A stretch of DNA of 64,000 nucleotides, taken from Streptomyces flavofungini (GTDB lineage Bacteria; Actinomycetota; Actinomycetes; Streptomycetales; Streptomycetaceae). Below the pieces are notes generated by a model. That model was not told where the DNA came from and searched no databases. It saw nothing but the letters and a program-made list of their open reading frames with translations. Location: positions 186,001 to 250,000 of the forward strand of contig NZ_BMVR01000008.1 of NCBI RefSeq assembly GCF_014650815.1, written 5' to 3'. The stretch's first letter is position 1. Each line of letters opens with the position of its first letter. Below are positions 26,783-42,214 of the stretch, piece by piece. The translations under genes were made by a program, and so were the position numbers.

Positions 26783-28909
26783 TTACTCGCCCTTGGCCTT
26801 CGCGATGATCTCCTCGGCGACGTTCCGCGGAACCTCGGCGTAGGAGTCGAACTGCATTGAGTAGCTTGCGCGACCCGACGTCTTGCTGCGGAGGTCTCCG
26901 ACGTAGCCGAACATCTCCGAGAGGGGCACGAGGCCCTTCACGACGCGAGCGCCGCTGCGCTCCTCCATGGCCTGGATCTGGCCACGGCGGGAGTTGATGT
27001 CGCCGATGACGTCGCCCATGTAGTCCTCGGGCGTGGTGACCTCGACGGCCATCATCGGCTCGAGCAGCACGGGGCTGGCCTTGCGCGCGGCCTCCTTGAA
27101 GGCCTGCGAACCGGCGATCTTGAAGGCGAGCTCGGAGGAGTCGACCTCGTGGTAGGCACCGTCGAGCAGCGTGACGCGGACGCCCGTCATCTCGTAACCG
27201 GCGAGGATGCCGAACTGCATGGCCTCCTGCGCACCGGCGTCCACCGACGGGATGTACTCCCGCGGGATGCGGCCACCGGTGACCTTGTTCACGAACTCGT
27301 ACGACGCGTCGCCGTCGACGATCGGCTCGATCGCGATCTGCACCTTGGCGAACTGACCGGTACCACCGGTCTGCTTCTTGTGGGTGTAGTCCACGCGCTC
27401 GACGGCCTTGCGGATCGTCTCGCGGTACGCGACCTGCGGCTTGCCGACGTTCGCCTCGACGCGGAACTCGCGCTTCATGCGGTCGACGAGCACCTCGAGG
27501 TGAAGCTCGCCCATACCACCGATGATGGTCTGGCCGGTCTCCTCGTCCGAGTGGACCTGGAAGGAGGGGTCCTCCTCCGAGAGGCGCTGGATGGCGACAC
27601 CCAGCTTCTCCTGGTCACCCTTGGACTTCGGCTCGATGGCGACCTGGATGACCGGCGCCGGGAAGTCCATGGACTCCAGGATCACCGGGTTCTTGTCGTC
27701 ACAGAGCGTCTCGCCCGTGGTGGTCTGCTTCAGACCCATGACGGCGACGATGTCACCGGCGCCCACCGACTCGATCTCCTCACGCTTGTTCGCGTGCATG
27801 CGGTAGATCTTGCCGATGCGCTCCTTCTTGCCCTTGACGGAGTTCAGCACCGCGGTGCCGGAGTCCAGGCGACCGGAGTAGATCCGGACGAAGGTGAGCT
27901 TGCCGAGGTGCGGGTCGCTCGCGATCTTGAACGCGAGGGCCGACAGCGGCTCGTCGTCGGACGGCTTGCGCTTGACGACCGTCTCCGGGTCCTTCACGTC
28001 GTGGCCCTCGATGGCCTCGACGTCCAGGGGGGAGGGGAGGTAGCGCACGACGGCGTCGAGCAGGGGCTGGACGCCCTTGTTCTTGAACGCGGTGCCGCAG
28101 AACACGGGGGTGACGGTGGTGTCGCCGCCCTTGCCCGAGGCGATGGTGATGCGACGGATCGCCGCGTACAGCTGCTCCTCGGTGGGCTCCTGGCCCTCGA
28201 GGTACAGCTCCATCATCTGCTCGTCGTTCTCGGCCACGGCCTCGAGCAGCTTGCCGCGGTACTCCTCGGCAGCCTCGGTGTGCGTGTCCGGGATGTCGAC
28301 GATGTCGTAGGCCTCGCCCATCTTGGTCTCGGCGGACCAGACGAAGGCCTTCATCGTGACGAGGTCGACGACGCCCTTGAAGTCAGCCTCCGCGCCGATG
28401 GGCAGCTGCATGACGATCGGGGTCGCACCGAGGCGGTCGACGATCATGTCGACACAGCGGTGGAACTCGGCACCGGTGCGGTCGAGCTTGTTGACGAAGC
28501 AGATACGCGGGACGCCGTAGCGGTCCGCCTGACGCCACACGGTCTCGGACTGGGGCTCAACGCCGGCGACGCCGTCGAACACCGTCACGGCACCGTCGAG
28601 CACGCGGAGCGAGCGCTCCACCTCGACGGTGAAGTCGACGTGGCCCGGGGTGTCGATGATGTTGATGGTGTGGTCGACGTCGTTCAGCGGCCAGTGACAG
28701 GTGGTGGCAGCAGAGGTGATCGTGATGCCACGCTCCTGCTCCTGCTCCATCCAGTCCATCGTGGCGGCGCCGTCGTGGACCTCACCGATCTTGTACGAGA
28801 CACCGGTGTAGAACAGGATCCGCTCGGTGGTCGTCGTCTTGCCCGCGTCGATGTGAGCCATGATGCCGATGTTGCGCACCTTGGCCAGGTCAAGTGAAGT
28901 GGTAGCCAT
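26783..28909 (-). CDS. fusA: Elongation factor G
   Basis: The 708-residue translocase has the G1 motif AHIDAGKTTTTE, G3 DTPGHVDFT and G4 NKLD in domain I, followed by domains II-V ending in AEEIIAKAKGE. EF-G moves tRNA and mRNA through the ribosome and helps in ribosome recycling. The switch region around RGITITSAATTCHW is intact. It follows rpsG by 39 bp in the str operon. Confidence 0.98.
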   Translation of the reverse strand: MATTSLDLAKVRNIGIMAHIDAGKTTTTERILFYTGVSYKIGEVHDGAATMDWMEQEQERGITITSAATTCHWPLNDVDHTINIIDTPGHVDFTVEVERSLRVLDGAVTVFDGVAGVEPQSETVWRQADRYGVPRICFVNKLDRTGAEFHRCVDMIVDRLGATPIVMQLPIGAEADFKGVVDLVTMKAFVWSAETKMGEAYDIVDIPDTHTEAAEEYRGKLLEAVAENDEQMMELYLEGQEPTEEQLYAAIRRITIASGKGGDTTVTPVFCGTAFKNKGVQPLLDAVVRYLPSPLDVEAIEGHDVKDPETVVKRKPSDDEPLSALAFKIASDPHLGKLTFVRIYSGRLDSGTAVLNSVKGKKERIGKIYRMHANKREEIESVGAGDIVAVMGLKQTTTGETLCDDKNPVILESMDFPAPVIQVAIEPKSKGDQEKLGVAIQRLSEEDPSFQVHSDEETGQTIIGGMGELHLEVLVDRMKREFRVEANVGKPQVAYRETIRKAVERVDYTHKKQTGGTGQFAKVQIAIEPIVDGDASYEFVNKVTGGRIPREYIPSVDAGAQEAMQFGILAGYEMTGVRVTLLDGAYHEVDSSELAFKIAGSQAFKEAARKASPVLLEPMMAVEVTTPEDYMGDVIGDINSRRGQIQAMEERSGARVVKGLVPLSEMFGYVGDLRSKTSGRASYSMQFDSYAEVPRNVAEEIIAKAKGE

Positions 28910-28948
28910 ATCGGCTCAGTCTTCTCTCGGTCTCGATGTGGGTAGCGA

Positions 28949-29419
28949 CTACCAGCGGTAGTGCGCGAAGGCCTTGTTGGACTCGGCCATCTTGTGGGTG
29001 TCCTCGCGCTTCTTCACAGCGGCACCGAGGCCGTTGGAGGCGTCGAGGAGCTCGTTGAGCAGACGCTCGGTCATGGTCTTCTCGCGGCGGGCGCGGGAGT
29101 AACCAACGAGCCAGCGCAGCGCCAGCGTGTTGGCACGACCGGGCTTGACCTCGATCGGGACCTGGTAGGTCGCGCCACCGACACGGCGGGACTTGACCTC
29201 GAGGGTCGGCTTGATGTTCTCAAGCGCGCGCTTCAGCGTGATGACCGGGTCGTTGCCGGTCTTCTCGCGCAGGCCCTCCATGGCGCCGTACACGATGCGC
29301 TCGGCGGTGGAGCGCTTGCCGTTCAGCAGCACCTTGTTGATGAGGGAGGTCACCAGAGGAGAACCGTAGACCGGGTCGATGATGACCGGGCGCTTCGGGG
29401 CGGGGCCCTTACGAGGCAT
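28949..29419 (-). CDS. rpsG: 30S ribosomal protein S7
   Basis: This 156-residue protein (MPRKGPAPKRPVIIDPVYGS, ending ESNKAFAHYRW) is an assembly initiator of the 30S head and contacts E-site tRNA. In E. coli S7 regulates the str operon by binding between rpsL and rpsG. Here the rpsL-rpsG gap is only 2 bp, so an S7-binding site in that gap is unlikely and coupling is direct. fusA follows 39 bp later. Confidence 0.97.
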   Translation of the reverse strand: MPRKGPAPKRPVIIDPVYGSPLVTSLINKVLLNGKRSTAERIVYGAMEGLREKTGNDPVITLKRALENIKPTLEVKSRRVGGATYQVPIEVKPGRANTLALRWLVGYSRARREKTMTERLLNELLDASNGLGAAVKKREDTHKMAESNKAFAHYRW

Positions 29420-29421
29420 TC

Positions 29422-29793
29422 TTACTTCTCCTTCTTGGCGCCGTAGCGGCTGCGGGCCTGCTTGCGGTTCTTGACACCCTGGGTGTCGAGGGAACCGCGG
29501 ATGATCTTGTAGCGAACACCCGGCAGGTCCTTCACACGGCCACCACGCACGAGCACGATGGAGTGCTCCTGCAGGTTGTGTCCCTCACCCGGAATGTAGG
29601 CCGTGACCTCGATGCCGGAGGTCAGACGCACACGCGCGACCTTACGGAGGGCCGAGTTCGGCTTCTTCGGGGTGGTCGTGAACACACGCGTGCAGACGCC
29701 ACGGCGCTGGGGCGAACCCTCGAGTGCGGGCGTCTTGTTCTTCTCGACCTTGTCCTGCCGGCCCTTCCGGACCAGCTGCTGGATCGTAGGCAC
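29422..29793 (-). CDS. rpsL: 30S ribosomal protein S12
   Basis: The 123-residue protein begins MPTIQQLVRKGRQDKVEKNK and governs decoding accuracy at the A site. The two lysines whose mutation gives streptomycin resistance and, in Streptomyces, antibiotic overproduction are wild type (TTTPKKPNSALRK and RGGRVKDLPGVRY). The GTG start has a GGAGAAG ribosome-binding site; the longer open frame upstream is rejected. It heads the str operon, about 190 nt downstream of a consensus-like promoter. Confidence 0.97.
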   Translation of the reverse strand: MPTIQQLVRKGRQDKVEKNKTPALEGSPQRRGVCTRVFTTTPKKPNSALRKVARVRLTSGIEVTAYIPGEGHNLQEHSIVLVRGGRVKDLPGVRYKIIRGSLDTQGVKNRKQARSRYGAKKEK

Positions 29794-29843
29794 TACTTCT
29801 CCGGTTTCTGTGTGCCGAGTAGTAAAGCTAACCTGGAACGTCG

Positions 29844-29868
29844 CCGACCCACGCGGTCGGGTGTGTCG
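29844..29868 (-). repeat. Leader element shared by rpsL and rpsJ, copy 2
   Basis: A 25-nt element with the CCGACC-GCGT-GGGTCGG stem lies 50 nt upstream of the rpsL start. It differs from 24990-25014 at one base. It lies inside the predicted str-operon leader. Confidence 0.75.
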
Positions 29869-29986
29869 AATGCTGCAGACTCCCGCTGAAGGCGGAGAGA
29901 GCGCAGATTGCGGCGGCCGGTATCGAGCTCGCCGTGCGGTTGAAGACACGCACACGAGCCCAGGCACACCCCAGGCACAAGGTCTG

Positions 29987-30015
29987 AGCGTACCTACCTC
30001 ATTGGCTGCGGTCAA
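29987..30015 (-). promoter_or_regulatory. Predicted str operon promoter
   Basis: TTGACC (30015-30010), a 17-bp spacer and TACGCT (29992-29987) fit the principal-sigma consensus. The start site would be near 29980, giving a leader of about 187 nt. The same -10 hexamer occurs before rplJ. Confidence 0.6.
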
Positions 30016-30023
30016 AACAAATA

Positions 30024-30063
30024 CCCCGGACCCGTGACACGCCGCGCGTGGCCTGGTCCGGGG
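30024..30063 (-). terminator. Terminator of the DUF1707 gene
   Basis: A 9-bp stem (CCCCGGACC and complement) encloses a second small hairpin and is followed on the minus strand by TATTTGTTTTGA, a real T-rich tail. It insulates the str promoter from upstream transcription. Confidence 0.75.
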
Positions 30064-30091
30064 CACGGAGGGCGCCCCCCGGCGGCCAAGA

Positions 30092-30634
30092 TCAGCCAGA
30101 CGCCGCCGAGACGACGAGCAGCAGAAGCAGTGCCCAGCCCGCGATCGCCAGCCAGCCCAGGGCCAGGCCTGCCACCGCCTGGCCGTCGCCGTTCTCGTGC
30201 GTGCGGCGGATCTCCGCGCGGGCGATGTGGCCGAGGATCACCGCGGGCACGGCCGAGGCGCCCAATGTGAAGAATGTCGCAATTCCGCAGACCATCGCCG
30301 CGGTGGCCTTGCCGTTGGTGGGCGGCGCCACGGGCAGGAACGTGTGCGGCACCGGCACGGGCGCCTGCTGGAAGGCGGCCGGGCCCTGCGGCAGGTCGGC
30401 GACGAGAAGACCCAGCTCCCCCACCGTACGGGCCTGGTAGGCGCGCTCGACCCGGCGTTCGTACTCGTCCTGCTGGAGACGCCCTTCGGCGAAGCCCGCG
30501 CGCAGCACGTCGACGGCGCGCTCCCGGTCGGAGTGGGCGGCCAGCATCGACGGCTGGCCGTGCTGTGCCGGCCGCATGGCGGGCAGCCCCTGATGGGGCG
30601 GCCACGGCCCCGGCTGCCACGACGGATTCGTCAT
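30092..30634 (-). CDS. DUF1707/DUF4190 domain membrane protein
   Basis: This 180-residue protein has an N-terminal Pro/Trp-rich segment, then a DUF1707 (SHOCT-like) domain (SDRERAVDVLRAGFAEGRLQ, with the EYERRVERAYQART helix). Two membrane helices of a DUF4190 domain follow (TAAMVCGIATFFTLGASAVP and VAGLALGWLAIAGWALLLLL). Function is unknown; such proteins are common in Streptomyces and are thought to sense or scaffold at the membrane. The ATG at 30634 has a strong GGGGAGG ribosome-binding site; an upstream in-frame ATG lacks one. It lies between rpoC and the str operon, flanked by terminators on both sides. Confidence 0.85.
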   Translation of the reverse strand: MTNPSWQPGPWPPHQGLPAMRPAQHGQPSMLAAHSDRERAVDVLRAGFAEGRLQQDEYERRVERAYQARTVGELGLLVADLPQGPAAFQQAPVPVPHTFLPVAPPTNGKATAAMVCGIATFFTLGASAVPAVILGHIARAEIRRTHENGDGQAVAGLALGWLAIAGWALLLLLVVSAASG

Positions 30635-30681
30635 GCACGCCTCCCCCGCAAGTTGTGTGCCTTCCATGATGCGCCAACGCG

Positions 30682-30725
30682 CCGCGGGGCGGCCACCCGA
30701 CCCTAGTCGGATGACCGCCCCGCGG
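30682..30725 (-). terminator. Terminator after rpoC
   Basis: A 14-bp GC-rich stem (CCGCGGGGCGG with one wobble pair) starts 17 bp past the rpoC stop codon, with a 16-nt loop. It ends the rpoBC transcript. Confidence 0.7.
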
Positions 30726-30741
30726 TGTGCGCTGCGTGCTC

Positions 30742-34653
<3,912 letters not shown>

Positions 34654-34712
34654 TATGCGTCAATCCCTCTCAGGGTTGTAAGTCTTAGGGGTCTGAAACG
34701 GGGGTCCTGGGG

Positions 34713-34740
34713 CCGGCGGGCTCATTTCTGAGCCCGCCGG
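34713..34740 (-). other. GAAA-tetraloop hairpin between rpoB and rpoC
   Basis: CCGGCGGGCTCA pairs perfectly with its complement (12 bp) and, on the transcribed strand, closes a GAAA tetraloop, a very stable RNA fold. It begins 7 bp past the rpoB stop codon and has no T tract, so it is more likely a stability or processing element than a terminator. Confidence 0.65.
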
Positions 34741-34747
34741 ACTCCCG

Positions 34748-38233
<3,486 letters not shown>

Positions 38234-38553
38234 GAGGGGGTCCTTCCGAGGGCTCGGACTCACTACGCGCGTACCGGTCCCAAGCTGGCAGAGAGACAGA
38301 AATCCCAGGTCAGGGTGGTTTCAGTCCACGGTGCTCAAGCATGGGCATGCCCCTGGTGACGGGCAGGAGGCAGCTAACAGGCAGCGCAAAGGGTCAGTGT
38401 AGCCACCTGGCCCACTGATGTCCAGTCCCGGTTTCTGGAGACCCTGTTTGTTCTCAACAGCTGCGGCAAGCCACGTCCTCAACGCACATCGATACTGCCC
38501 TCTTCGTCGCCGATCCATGCCTCGGATGCGGATCGTTGTGACGACGCGTCCTG

Positions 38554-38582
38554 AGAATTGCGCGCTGCGTGCGGTTCGTCAA
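38554..38582 (-). promoter_or_regulatory. Candidate rpoB promoter, proximal
   Basis: TTGACG (38582-38577), a 17-bp spacer and AATTCT (38559-38554) give a good -35 and a fair -10. The start would be near 38547. Confidence 0.4.
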
Positions 38583-38650
38583 GGCCCCCCTTGCCCGGAC
38601 GCGCCTGGCTCCGTCGCCGTCACGGCCCGTCGCCAGGCACAACGAAGATC

Positions 38651-38678
38651 ACCATACTCGCCGCGACCGACAGTGCAA
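38651..38678 (-). promoter_or_regulatory. Candidate rpoB promoter, distal
   Basis: TTGCAC (38678-38673), a 16-bp spacer and TATGGT (38656-38651). The start would be near 38644, just past the rplL terminator. It is an alternative to the proximal candidate, or acts in tandem with it. Confidence 0.4.
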
Positions 38679-38707
38679 GGCAGCCGCCGCACGTGTGCCC
38701 GGGAACG

Positions 38708-38745
38708 CCGAACGGCGACCACCCACATGGGTGATCGCCGTTCGG
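38708..38745 (-). terminator. Terminator after rplL
   Basis: A 17-bp stem (CCGAACGGCGA continuing to CCACCC, one wobble pair) with a 4-nt loop lies 84 bp past the rplL stop codon. It is followed by only a short T stretch. It may be a strong but leaky stop that lets some rplJL transcripts continue into rpoBC. Confidence 0.7.
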
Positions 38746-38829
38746 TGTGTGTGCGTTACAGCCCGAGGGCTGTGATCACACGGACGAGTCAGAGACTCGC
38801 ACCAGACGCCCTGAGGCGCCTGGAGGGTG

Positions 38830-39216
38830 TTACTTGACCTCGACGGAGGCGCCGGCGCCCTTGAGGGCCTCGGCGGCCTTCTCCGCGGCGTCCTTGGCGA
38901 CCTTCTCGAGGACCGGCTTCGGGGTGCCGTCGACGAGGTCCTTGGCCTCCTTCAGACCCAGGGAGGTCAGCTCGCGCACGACCTTGATGACCTGGATCTT
39001 CTTGTCGCCGGCGCCGGTGAGGATGACGTCGAACTCGTCCTGCTCCTCGACGGCCTCGGCGGCGCCGCCAGCGGCACCACCGGCGACGACGACCGGCGCG
39101 GCAGCGGCGGCGGTGACGTCGAACTTGTCCTCGAAGGCCTTCACGAACTCGGAGAGCTCGATGAGGGTCATCTCTTCGAACTGGGCGAGCAGGTCGTCCT
39201 GGCTGAGCTTCGCCAT
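38830..39216 (-). CDS. rplL: 50S ribosomal protein L7/L12
   Basis: This 128-residue stalk protein is present as multiple dimers on L10 and recruits translation GTPases. The N-terminal dimerisation domain (MAKLSQDDLLAQFEEMTLIE) is joined by an Ala/Gly-rich hinge (AAAAAPVVVAGGAAGGAAEA) to the C-terminal factor-binding domain (IKVVRELTSLGLKEAKDLVD). The ATG at 39216 is chosen from the family N-terminus; the upstream extension is not conserved. A 9-bp hairpin in the 110-bp rplJ-rplL gap may help set the high L12:L10 ratio. Confidence 0.97.
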   Translation of the reverse strand: MAKLSQDDLLAQFEEMTLIELSEFVKAFEDKFDVTAAAAAPVVVAGGAAGGAAEAVEEQDEFDVILTGAGDKKIQVIKVVRELTSLGLKEAKDLVDGTPKPVLEKVAKDAAEKAAEALKGAGASVEVK

Positions 39217-39288
39217 GATGGCGGTCCTTCCACTAATTCGGCGGGTGCCGGATGTACATGAGAGGCGGGCGTACAAATGGCCCGCTAG

Positions 39289-39310
39289 ACCGTCGCCGTC
39301 AGGCGACGGT
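39289..39310 (-). other. Hairpin between rplJ and rplL
   Basis: ACCGTCGCC pairs perfectly with GGCGACGGT around a 4-nt loop, 17 bp past the rplJ stop codon. It has no T tract. It may be an RNA-processing or translational-enhancement element. Confidence 0.5.
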
Positions 39311-39326
39311 CACTGCGCGAGCCGAA

Positions 39327-39854
39327 TTACTCGGCACCGCCCTGCTCGCCCTGCTTGGCACGGAGCGCGTCCACGGTGCGGACGAGCTTCGAGGGGAGCG
39401 CCTGGAAGACCTGAGCAGCCTGAGTCTGCTTGCCCTTCATGGCGCCCGCCAGCTTGGCGAGCAGAACCTCGCGGGACTCGAGGTCCGCAAGCTTCTTGAT
39501 CTCGTCGGCGGACAGCGCCTTGCCATCAAGGACACCGCCCTTGATGACGAGAGCGGGGTTGTCCTTGGCGAAGTCACGAAGACCCTTCGCCGCCTCGACC
39601 GGGTCACCGGTCACGAAGGCGACAGCGGTCGAGCCCTTGAGGTGCTCGTCCAGCTGGATCCCGGCCTCGTTGGCCGCGATCTTGGTCAGCGTGTTCTTCA
39701 CCACACGGTACTGAGCGTTCTCGCCGAGAGAACGGCGAAGCTCCTTGAGCTGCGCCACGGACAGTCCGGTGTAAGAAGTGACAACAGCAGCGTTGGAGTC
39801 GCGCAGCTTCTGCGTGATCTCCTCGACGGCTGCGACCTTGTCGGACGTCGCCAT
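39327..39854 (-). CDS. rplJ: 50S ribosomal protein L10
   Basis: The 175-residue protein anchors the L7/L12 dimers at the stalk base. The N-terminal rRNA-binding domain shows SYTGLSVAQLKELRRSLGEN and KNTLTKIAANEAGI; the C-terminal helix (QALPSKLVRTVDALRAKQGE) carries the L12 sites. In bacteria the L10-L12 complex represses its own operon by binding the leader. The expected leader RNA is visible at 40025-40133, followed by an internal terminator at 39965-39991. Confidence 0.97.
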   Translation of the reverse strand: MATSDKVAAVEEITQKLRDSNAAVVTSYTGLSVAQLKELRRSLGENAQYRVVKNTLTKIAANEAGIQLDEHLKGSTAVAFVTGDPVEAAKGLRDFAKDNPALVIKGGVLDGKALSADEIKKLADLESREVLLAKLAGAMKGKQTQAAQVFQALPSKLVRTVDALRAKQGEQGGAE

Positions 39855-39964
39855 GAGCCTCGGCCTCCTTCCGGGGTGATGATCCTCGACTGACCTTGCG
39901 ATCAGCCGCGTGTCGCCGGACCGCCTGAATCAGGCACACAGGAAGGGGTTCTGCACAAAACGAA

Positions 39965-39991
39965 ACGCCCCGGCGCAGGCGCACGGGGCGT
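39965..39991 (-). terminator. Intrinsic terminator inside the rplJ leader (possible attenuator)
   Basis: ACGCCCCG and CGGGGCGT form a perfect 8-bp stem followed on the minus strand by TTCGTTTT, the best T tract in this part of the window. It lies downstream of the L10 leader fold and 110 bp before rplJ. It would stop transcripts before the gene unless bypassed. Confidence 0.75.
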
Positions 39992-40024
39992 GAGCTCGAC
40001 CTTACGGAATTCCGTCCGGGAGCA

Positions 40025-40133
40025 CTTCCACAGTCACCTACGCGGGTCGTCCGCAGCTTCAGCGGATCCTTCGGCCACCGCGCCCTCTTGCGAGCGCACG
40101 GCAACGACCAGCGGTCTTTGGCTTCTGTGGAAG
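40025..40133 (-). promoter_or_regulatory. Ribosomal protein L10 leader RNA
   Basis: On the minus strand a perfect 9-bp helix (CTTCCACAG with CTGTGGAAG) closes a region containing AGACCGCTGGTCGTTGCC and GCGTAGGTGA, which I recognise as the conserved core of the L10 leader motif that binds L10(L12)4. Recognition is from memory; a covariance search would settle it. The 5' strand of the helix overlaps the -10 box proposed at 40132-40137, so at least one of the two details must be wrong. Confidence 0.65.
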
Positions 40134-40161
40134 CGTACGCGAACGTGGCCGCGGCAGGCAA
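40132..40161 (-). promoter_or_regulatory. Candidate rplJL promoter
   Basis: TTGCCT (40161-40156), an 18-bp spacer and TACGCT (40137-40132). The -10 hexamer is the same as at the str operon. It conflicts with the extent of the leader helix, so a start site slightly further upstream is possible. Confidence 0.4.
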
Positions 40162-40167
40162 ATCGGG

Positions 40168-41022
40168 TCAGCCCCGGGCGCCCTTCATCTCCGCGGCGAT
40201 GTCCATGACCTGGCTCTTCGGCGGCGCCTTCACGGTCACCGACTTGTTGTAGTCGAGGAAGGTGATGGTCATGTCCAGGGGGCCCTTGTCGCCCTTGCCG
40301 CGGGCGCGGAACTGCTTGGTGTGGTCCTCGCCGTCGATCCACATGTCCATCGTGAGCTTCTCGACGCCCATGTCCTCGTACTGCTTGAGGCCCCGCTCGC
40401 GGCGCTTCTTGGTGGCCGCGTCCTCGTCCTTCATCAGCTCGCGCAGCCGCTTCATCGTGACCGTGCCGGTGTAGCGCGTGGTCTCGACGCCCTCGACGGT
40501 CTCGTCGCCGACCTTCTTGAGGTCGTCGGAACCGGTCAGGAGGGTGGACTGGTCGGCCGGGTTGTTGTCCGCCTGGGCGGACACCGAGGTGCCGCTCGGC
40601 TTGCCCGCTCCCCCGCCCATGGGCTTGGCCGGGAACTTGATCCAGCTCTTGCCGTCCATCTCCTTGGCCGCGTCCTTGCCGCCGCCGATGTAGACGCCGC
40701 CGTCGACGACCCGGAGTTCCATCTTCTCCGGGCCCTGGTCGGGCGCGCTCATCTTCATGCTCATCGCGAGCGGCTTCGTGGTCATGGCCGCCTCGGCCTG
40801 GACCCGCCCGTCGCCCGGGACGCTGCCCTTCATCCGGAACGAGAACGACGTCAGGTCCTCGGTCTTGTCGGCGGCCTTCTTGACGGCCGCCGCGGGCGCC
40901 ATGTCGCCCCCCGCCTTGTCGGACTTCTCCGACCCACAGCTGACCGCGCCACCGGCGAGCAGCACGGCCGCCAGCGCGGCGCCCGCGGTTCTCTTACGTC
41001 CCGTACGTACGGAAATGCTCAT
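40168..41022 (-). CDS. Putative lipoprotein, LppX/LprG-like family suspected
   Basis: The 284-residue protein has a lipoprotein signal peptide: basic start (MSISVRTGRKRT), hydrophobic core and lipobox ending in SC (AGGAVSCGS), so Cys29 is probably lipidated. The mature part has alternating beta strands (SFRMKGSVPGDGRVQAEAAM, MELRVVDGGVYI, TTRYTGTVTMKRL), a pattern like the LolA/LprG-type half-barrel that carries lipids. Function is not established. It resembles the next lipoprotein (41163-42062) in layout, so the two are probably paralogs. Its stop codon is close to the rplJL promoter. Confidence 0.75.
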   Translation of the reverse strand: MSISVRTGRKRTAGAALAAVLLAGGAVSCGSEKSDKAGGDMAPAAAVKKAADKTEDLTSFSFRMKGSVPGDGRVQAEAAMTTKPLAMSMKMSAPDQGPEKMELRVVDGGVYIGGGKDAAKEMDGKSWIKFPAKPMGGGAGKPSGTSVSAQADNNPADQSTLLTGSDDLKKVGDETVEGVETTRYTGTVTMKRLRELMKDEDAATKKRRERGLKQYEDMGVEKLTMDMWIDGEDHTKQFRARGKGDKGPLDMTITFLDYNKSVTVKAPPKSQVMDIAAEMKGARG

Positions 41023-41071
41023 GACCCCACCCCTAGGAACATTTGATCCACTTATTGCCCGGCCGAGATTA

Positions 41072-41100
41072 CCCGAAGGTAGGCGGGGCCTTCCTTCGGG
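41072..41100 (-). terminator. Terminator after the second lipoprotein gene
   Basis: A 12-bp stem (CCCGAAGG-AAGG with one mismatch) and a 5-nt loop lie between the two lipoprotein genes. The two genes may therefore be transcribed separately. Confidence 0.55.
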
Positions 41101-41162
41101 TTCTCGGGCAGCGGGGATCTCCGCCGACCGGGTTCTCCGGCGGCGCGGGGCGGGGCGCGGCC

Positions 41163-42062
41163 CTACATGCTCGGCTGCTTGTTCATCAGATCCTTGAAGT
41201 CCGCCGTGTCAGCGGCCGGGGGCTCCTCGGCGGAGACCTCGGTGCCGTAGTCGCTGTAGTACGCGGTGGCGGCGAGCCGGCCCGTCTTCATCTGGCCGCG
41301 CTCGGTCTTCTTCACGAGCAGGTTCTCGTCGTTGACCCAGATGTCGATGGTCTCGGTTGTGATCCCGGCCTGCTCCAACTGGTTCTTCATGTCGGCGAGT
41401 TGGGACTCGCTCAGACCCGAACTCTGCTCCGCGAGCTCGGCGACCTCGACCGTGCCGGAGTAGCGCGTGGTGTCCACGCCGCGCACCTTCTCCTCGCCGA
41501 CCTTCTTCACGTCGCCGGAGGCGAGCAGCATCTTCACCGACTGGTGCGGCGTGCTGTTCTGCATCGCGTCCTTCATGTACGCGCCCGAGCCGCCGCCTAT
41601 CCGCTCCAGGTCGTCGTAGGCGTACTTCACCCAGTGCTTGCCGCCGGCCTGGGCGGCGAACTGCTCGCCCATCTTCGCGTAGTAGGCCTCGGGCAGATAG
41701 CGGGCCTCCATCGACGTGGTGCCGGCCTGGCGCATCGTCTCCGCCATCTGGCCACCGGTGTACGTGATGGTCATGTTGCCGGTGAGGCCGTCGGCCCAGC
41801 CGAGGGCGCCCTCGGCCTTCATGGACATCACGGAGCCCATGGTGGTCTCGGACTCCACCTTGGCCGAATCCGCCTTGTCGGTCGTGTTCTCGATGGTGCG
41901 CAGCGCGGCTATGGGGCTGACGCTCAGGCCGCCCTTGCCGCCGGATCCCTCGGCACTGTCGGAGTCCCCCGAGTCGTCCGAGGAGCCGCAGGCGGTGACC
42001 CCGGTCAGGGCCGCCGCGGCCGCGACCGCCAGAGCCACGCGTCGCGCAGTCGTGCTGTTCAT
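41163..42062 (-). CDS. Putative lipoprotein, paralog of its neighbour
   Basis: This 299-residue protein starts MNSTTARRVALAVAAAAALT with lipobox GVTACGS, so Cys25 is the probable lipid anchor. A Ser/Asp/Gly-rich linker (SSDDSGDSDSAEGSGGKGG) leads to a beta-rich domain (ETTMGSVMSMKAEGALGWAD, TTRYSGTVEVAELA, ETIDIWVNDENLLVKK). The shared phrase TTRYxGTV and overall plan show kinship with the lipoprotein at 40168-41022. The ATG at 42062 has an AGGGGTGGG ribosome-binding site. It lies between rplA and rplJ, where other streptomycetes also carry a lipoprotein pair. Confidence 0.78.
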   Translation of the reverse strand: MNSTTARRVALAVAAAAALTGVTACGSSDDSGDSDSAEGSGGKGGLSVSPIAALRTIENTTDKADSAKVESETTMGSVMSMKAEGALGWADGLTGNMTITYTGGQMAETMRQAGTTSMEARYLPEAYYAKMGEQFAAQAGGKHWVKYAYDDLERIGGGSGAYMKDAMQNSTPHQSVKMLLASGDVKKVGEEKVRGVDTTRYSGTVEVAELAEQSSGLSESQLADMKNQLEQAGITTETIDIWVNDENLLVKKTERGQMKTGRLAATAYYSDYGTEVSAEEPPAADTADFKDLMNKQPSM

Positions 42063-42214
42063 GTCGTCCCACCCCTTGCGTCCATGGAGAGCCAGCACGC
42101 TAGCGCAGCACGCTCGTCCCCGTATCCCGTACCCGTGTGCTGTACGTGTCCCGTACGCGGCACACCTCGCGCAGCGGCACAGCCCGTCCCCCGAACATGT
42201 ACCCGAAAAACGGG

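Larger units (their letters stand above)
38234..38829 (-). other. Intergenic region between rplL and rpoB
   Basis: This 596-bp gap has no gene. Going downstream from rplL it has the rplL terminator (38708-38745), two candidate promoters (38651-38678 and 38554-38582), and about 310-410 nt of untranslated leader before rpoB. The leader contains runs such as TGTTGAGAACAAACAGGGTC on the minus strand but no recognisable riboswitch. A long leader suggests post-transcriptional control of rpoBC. Confidence 0.6.
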
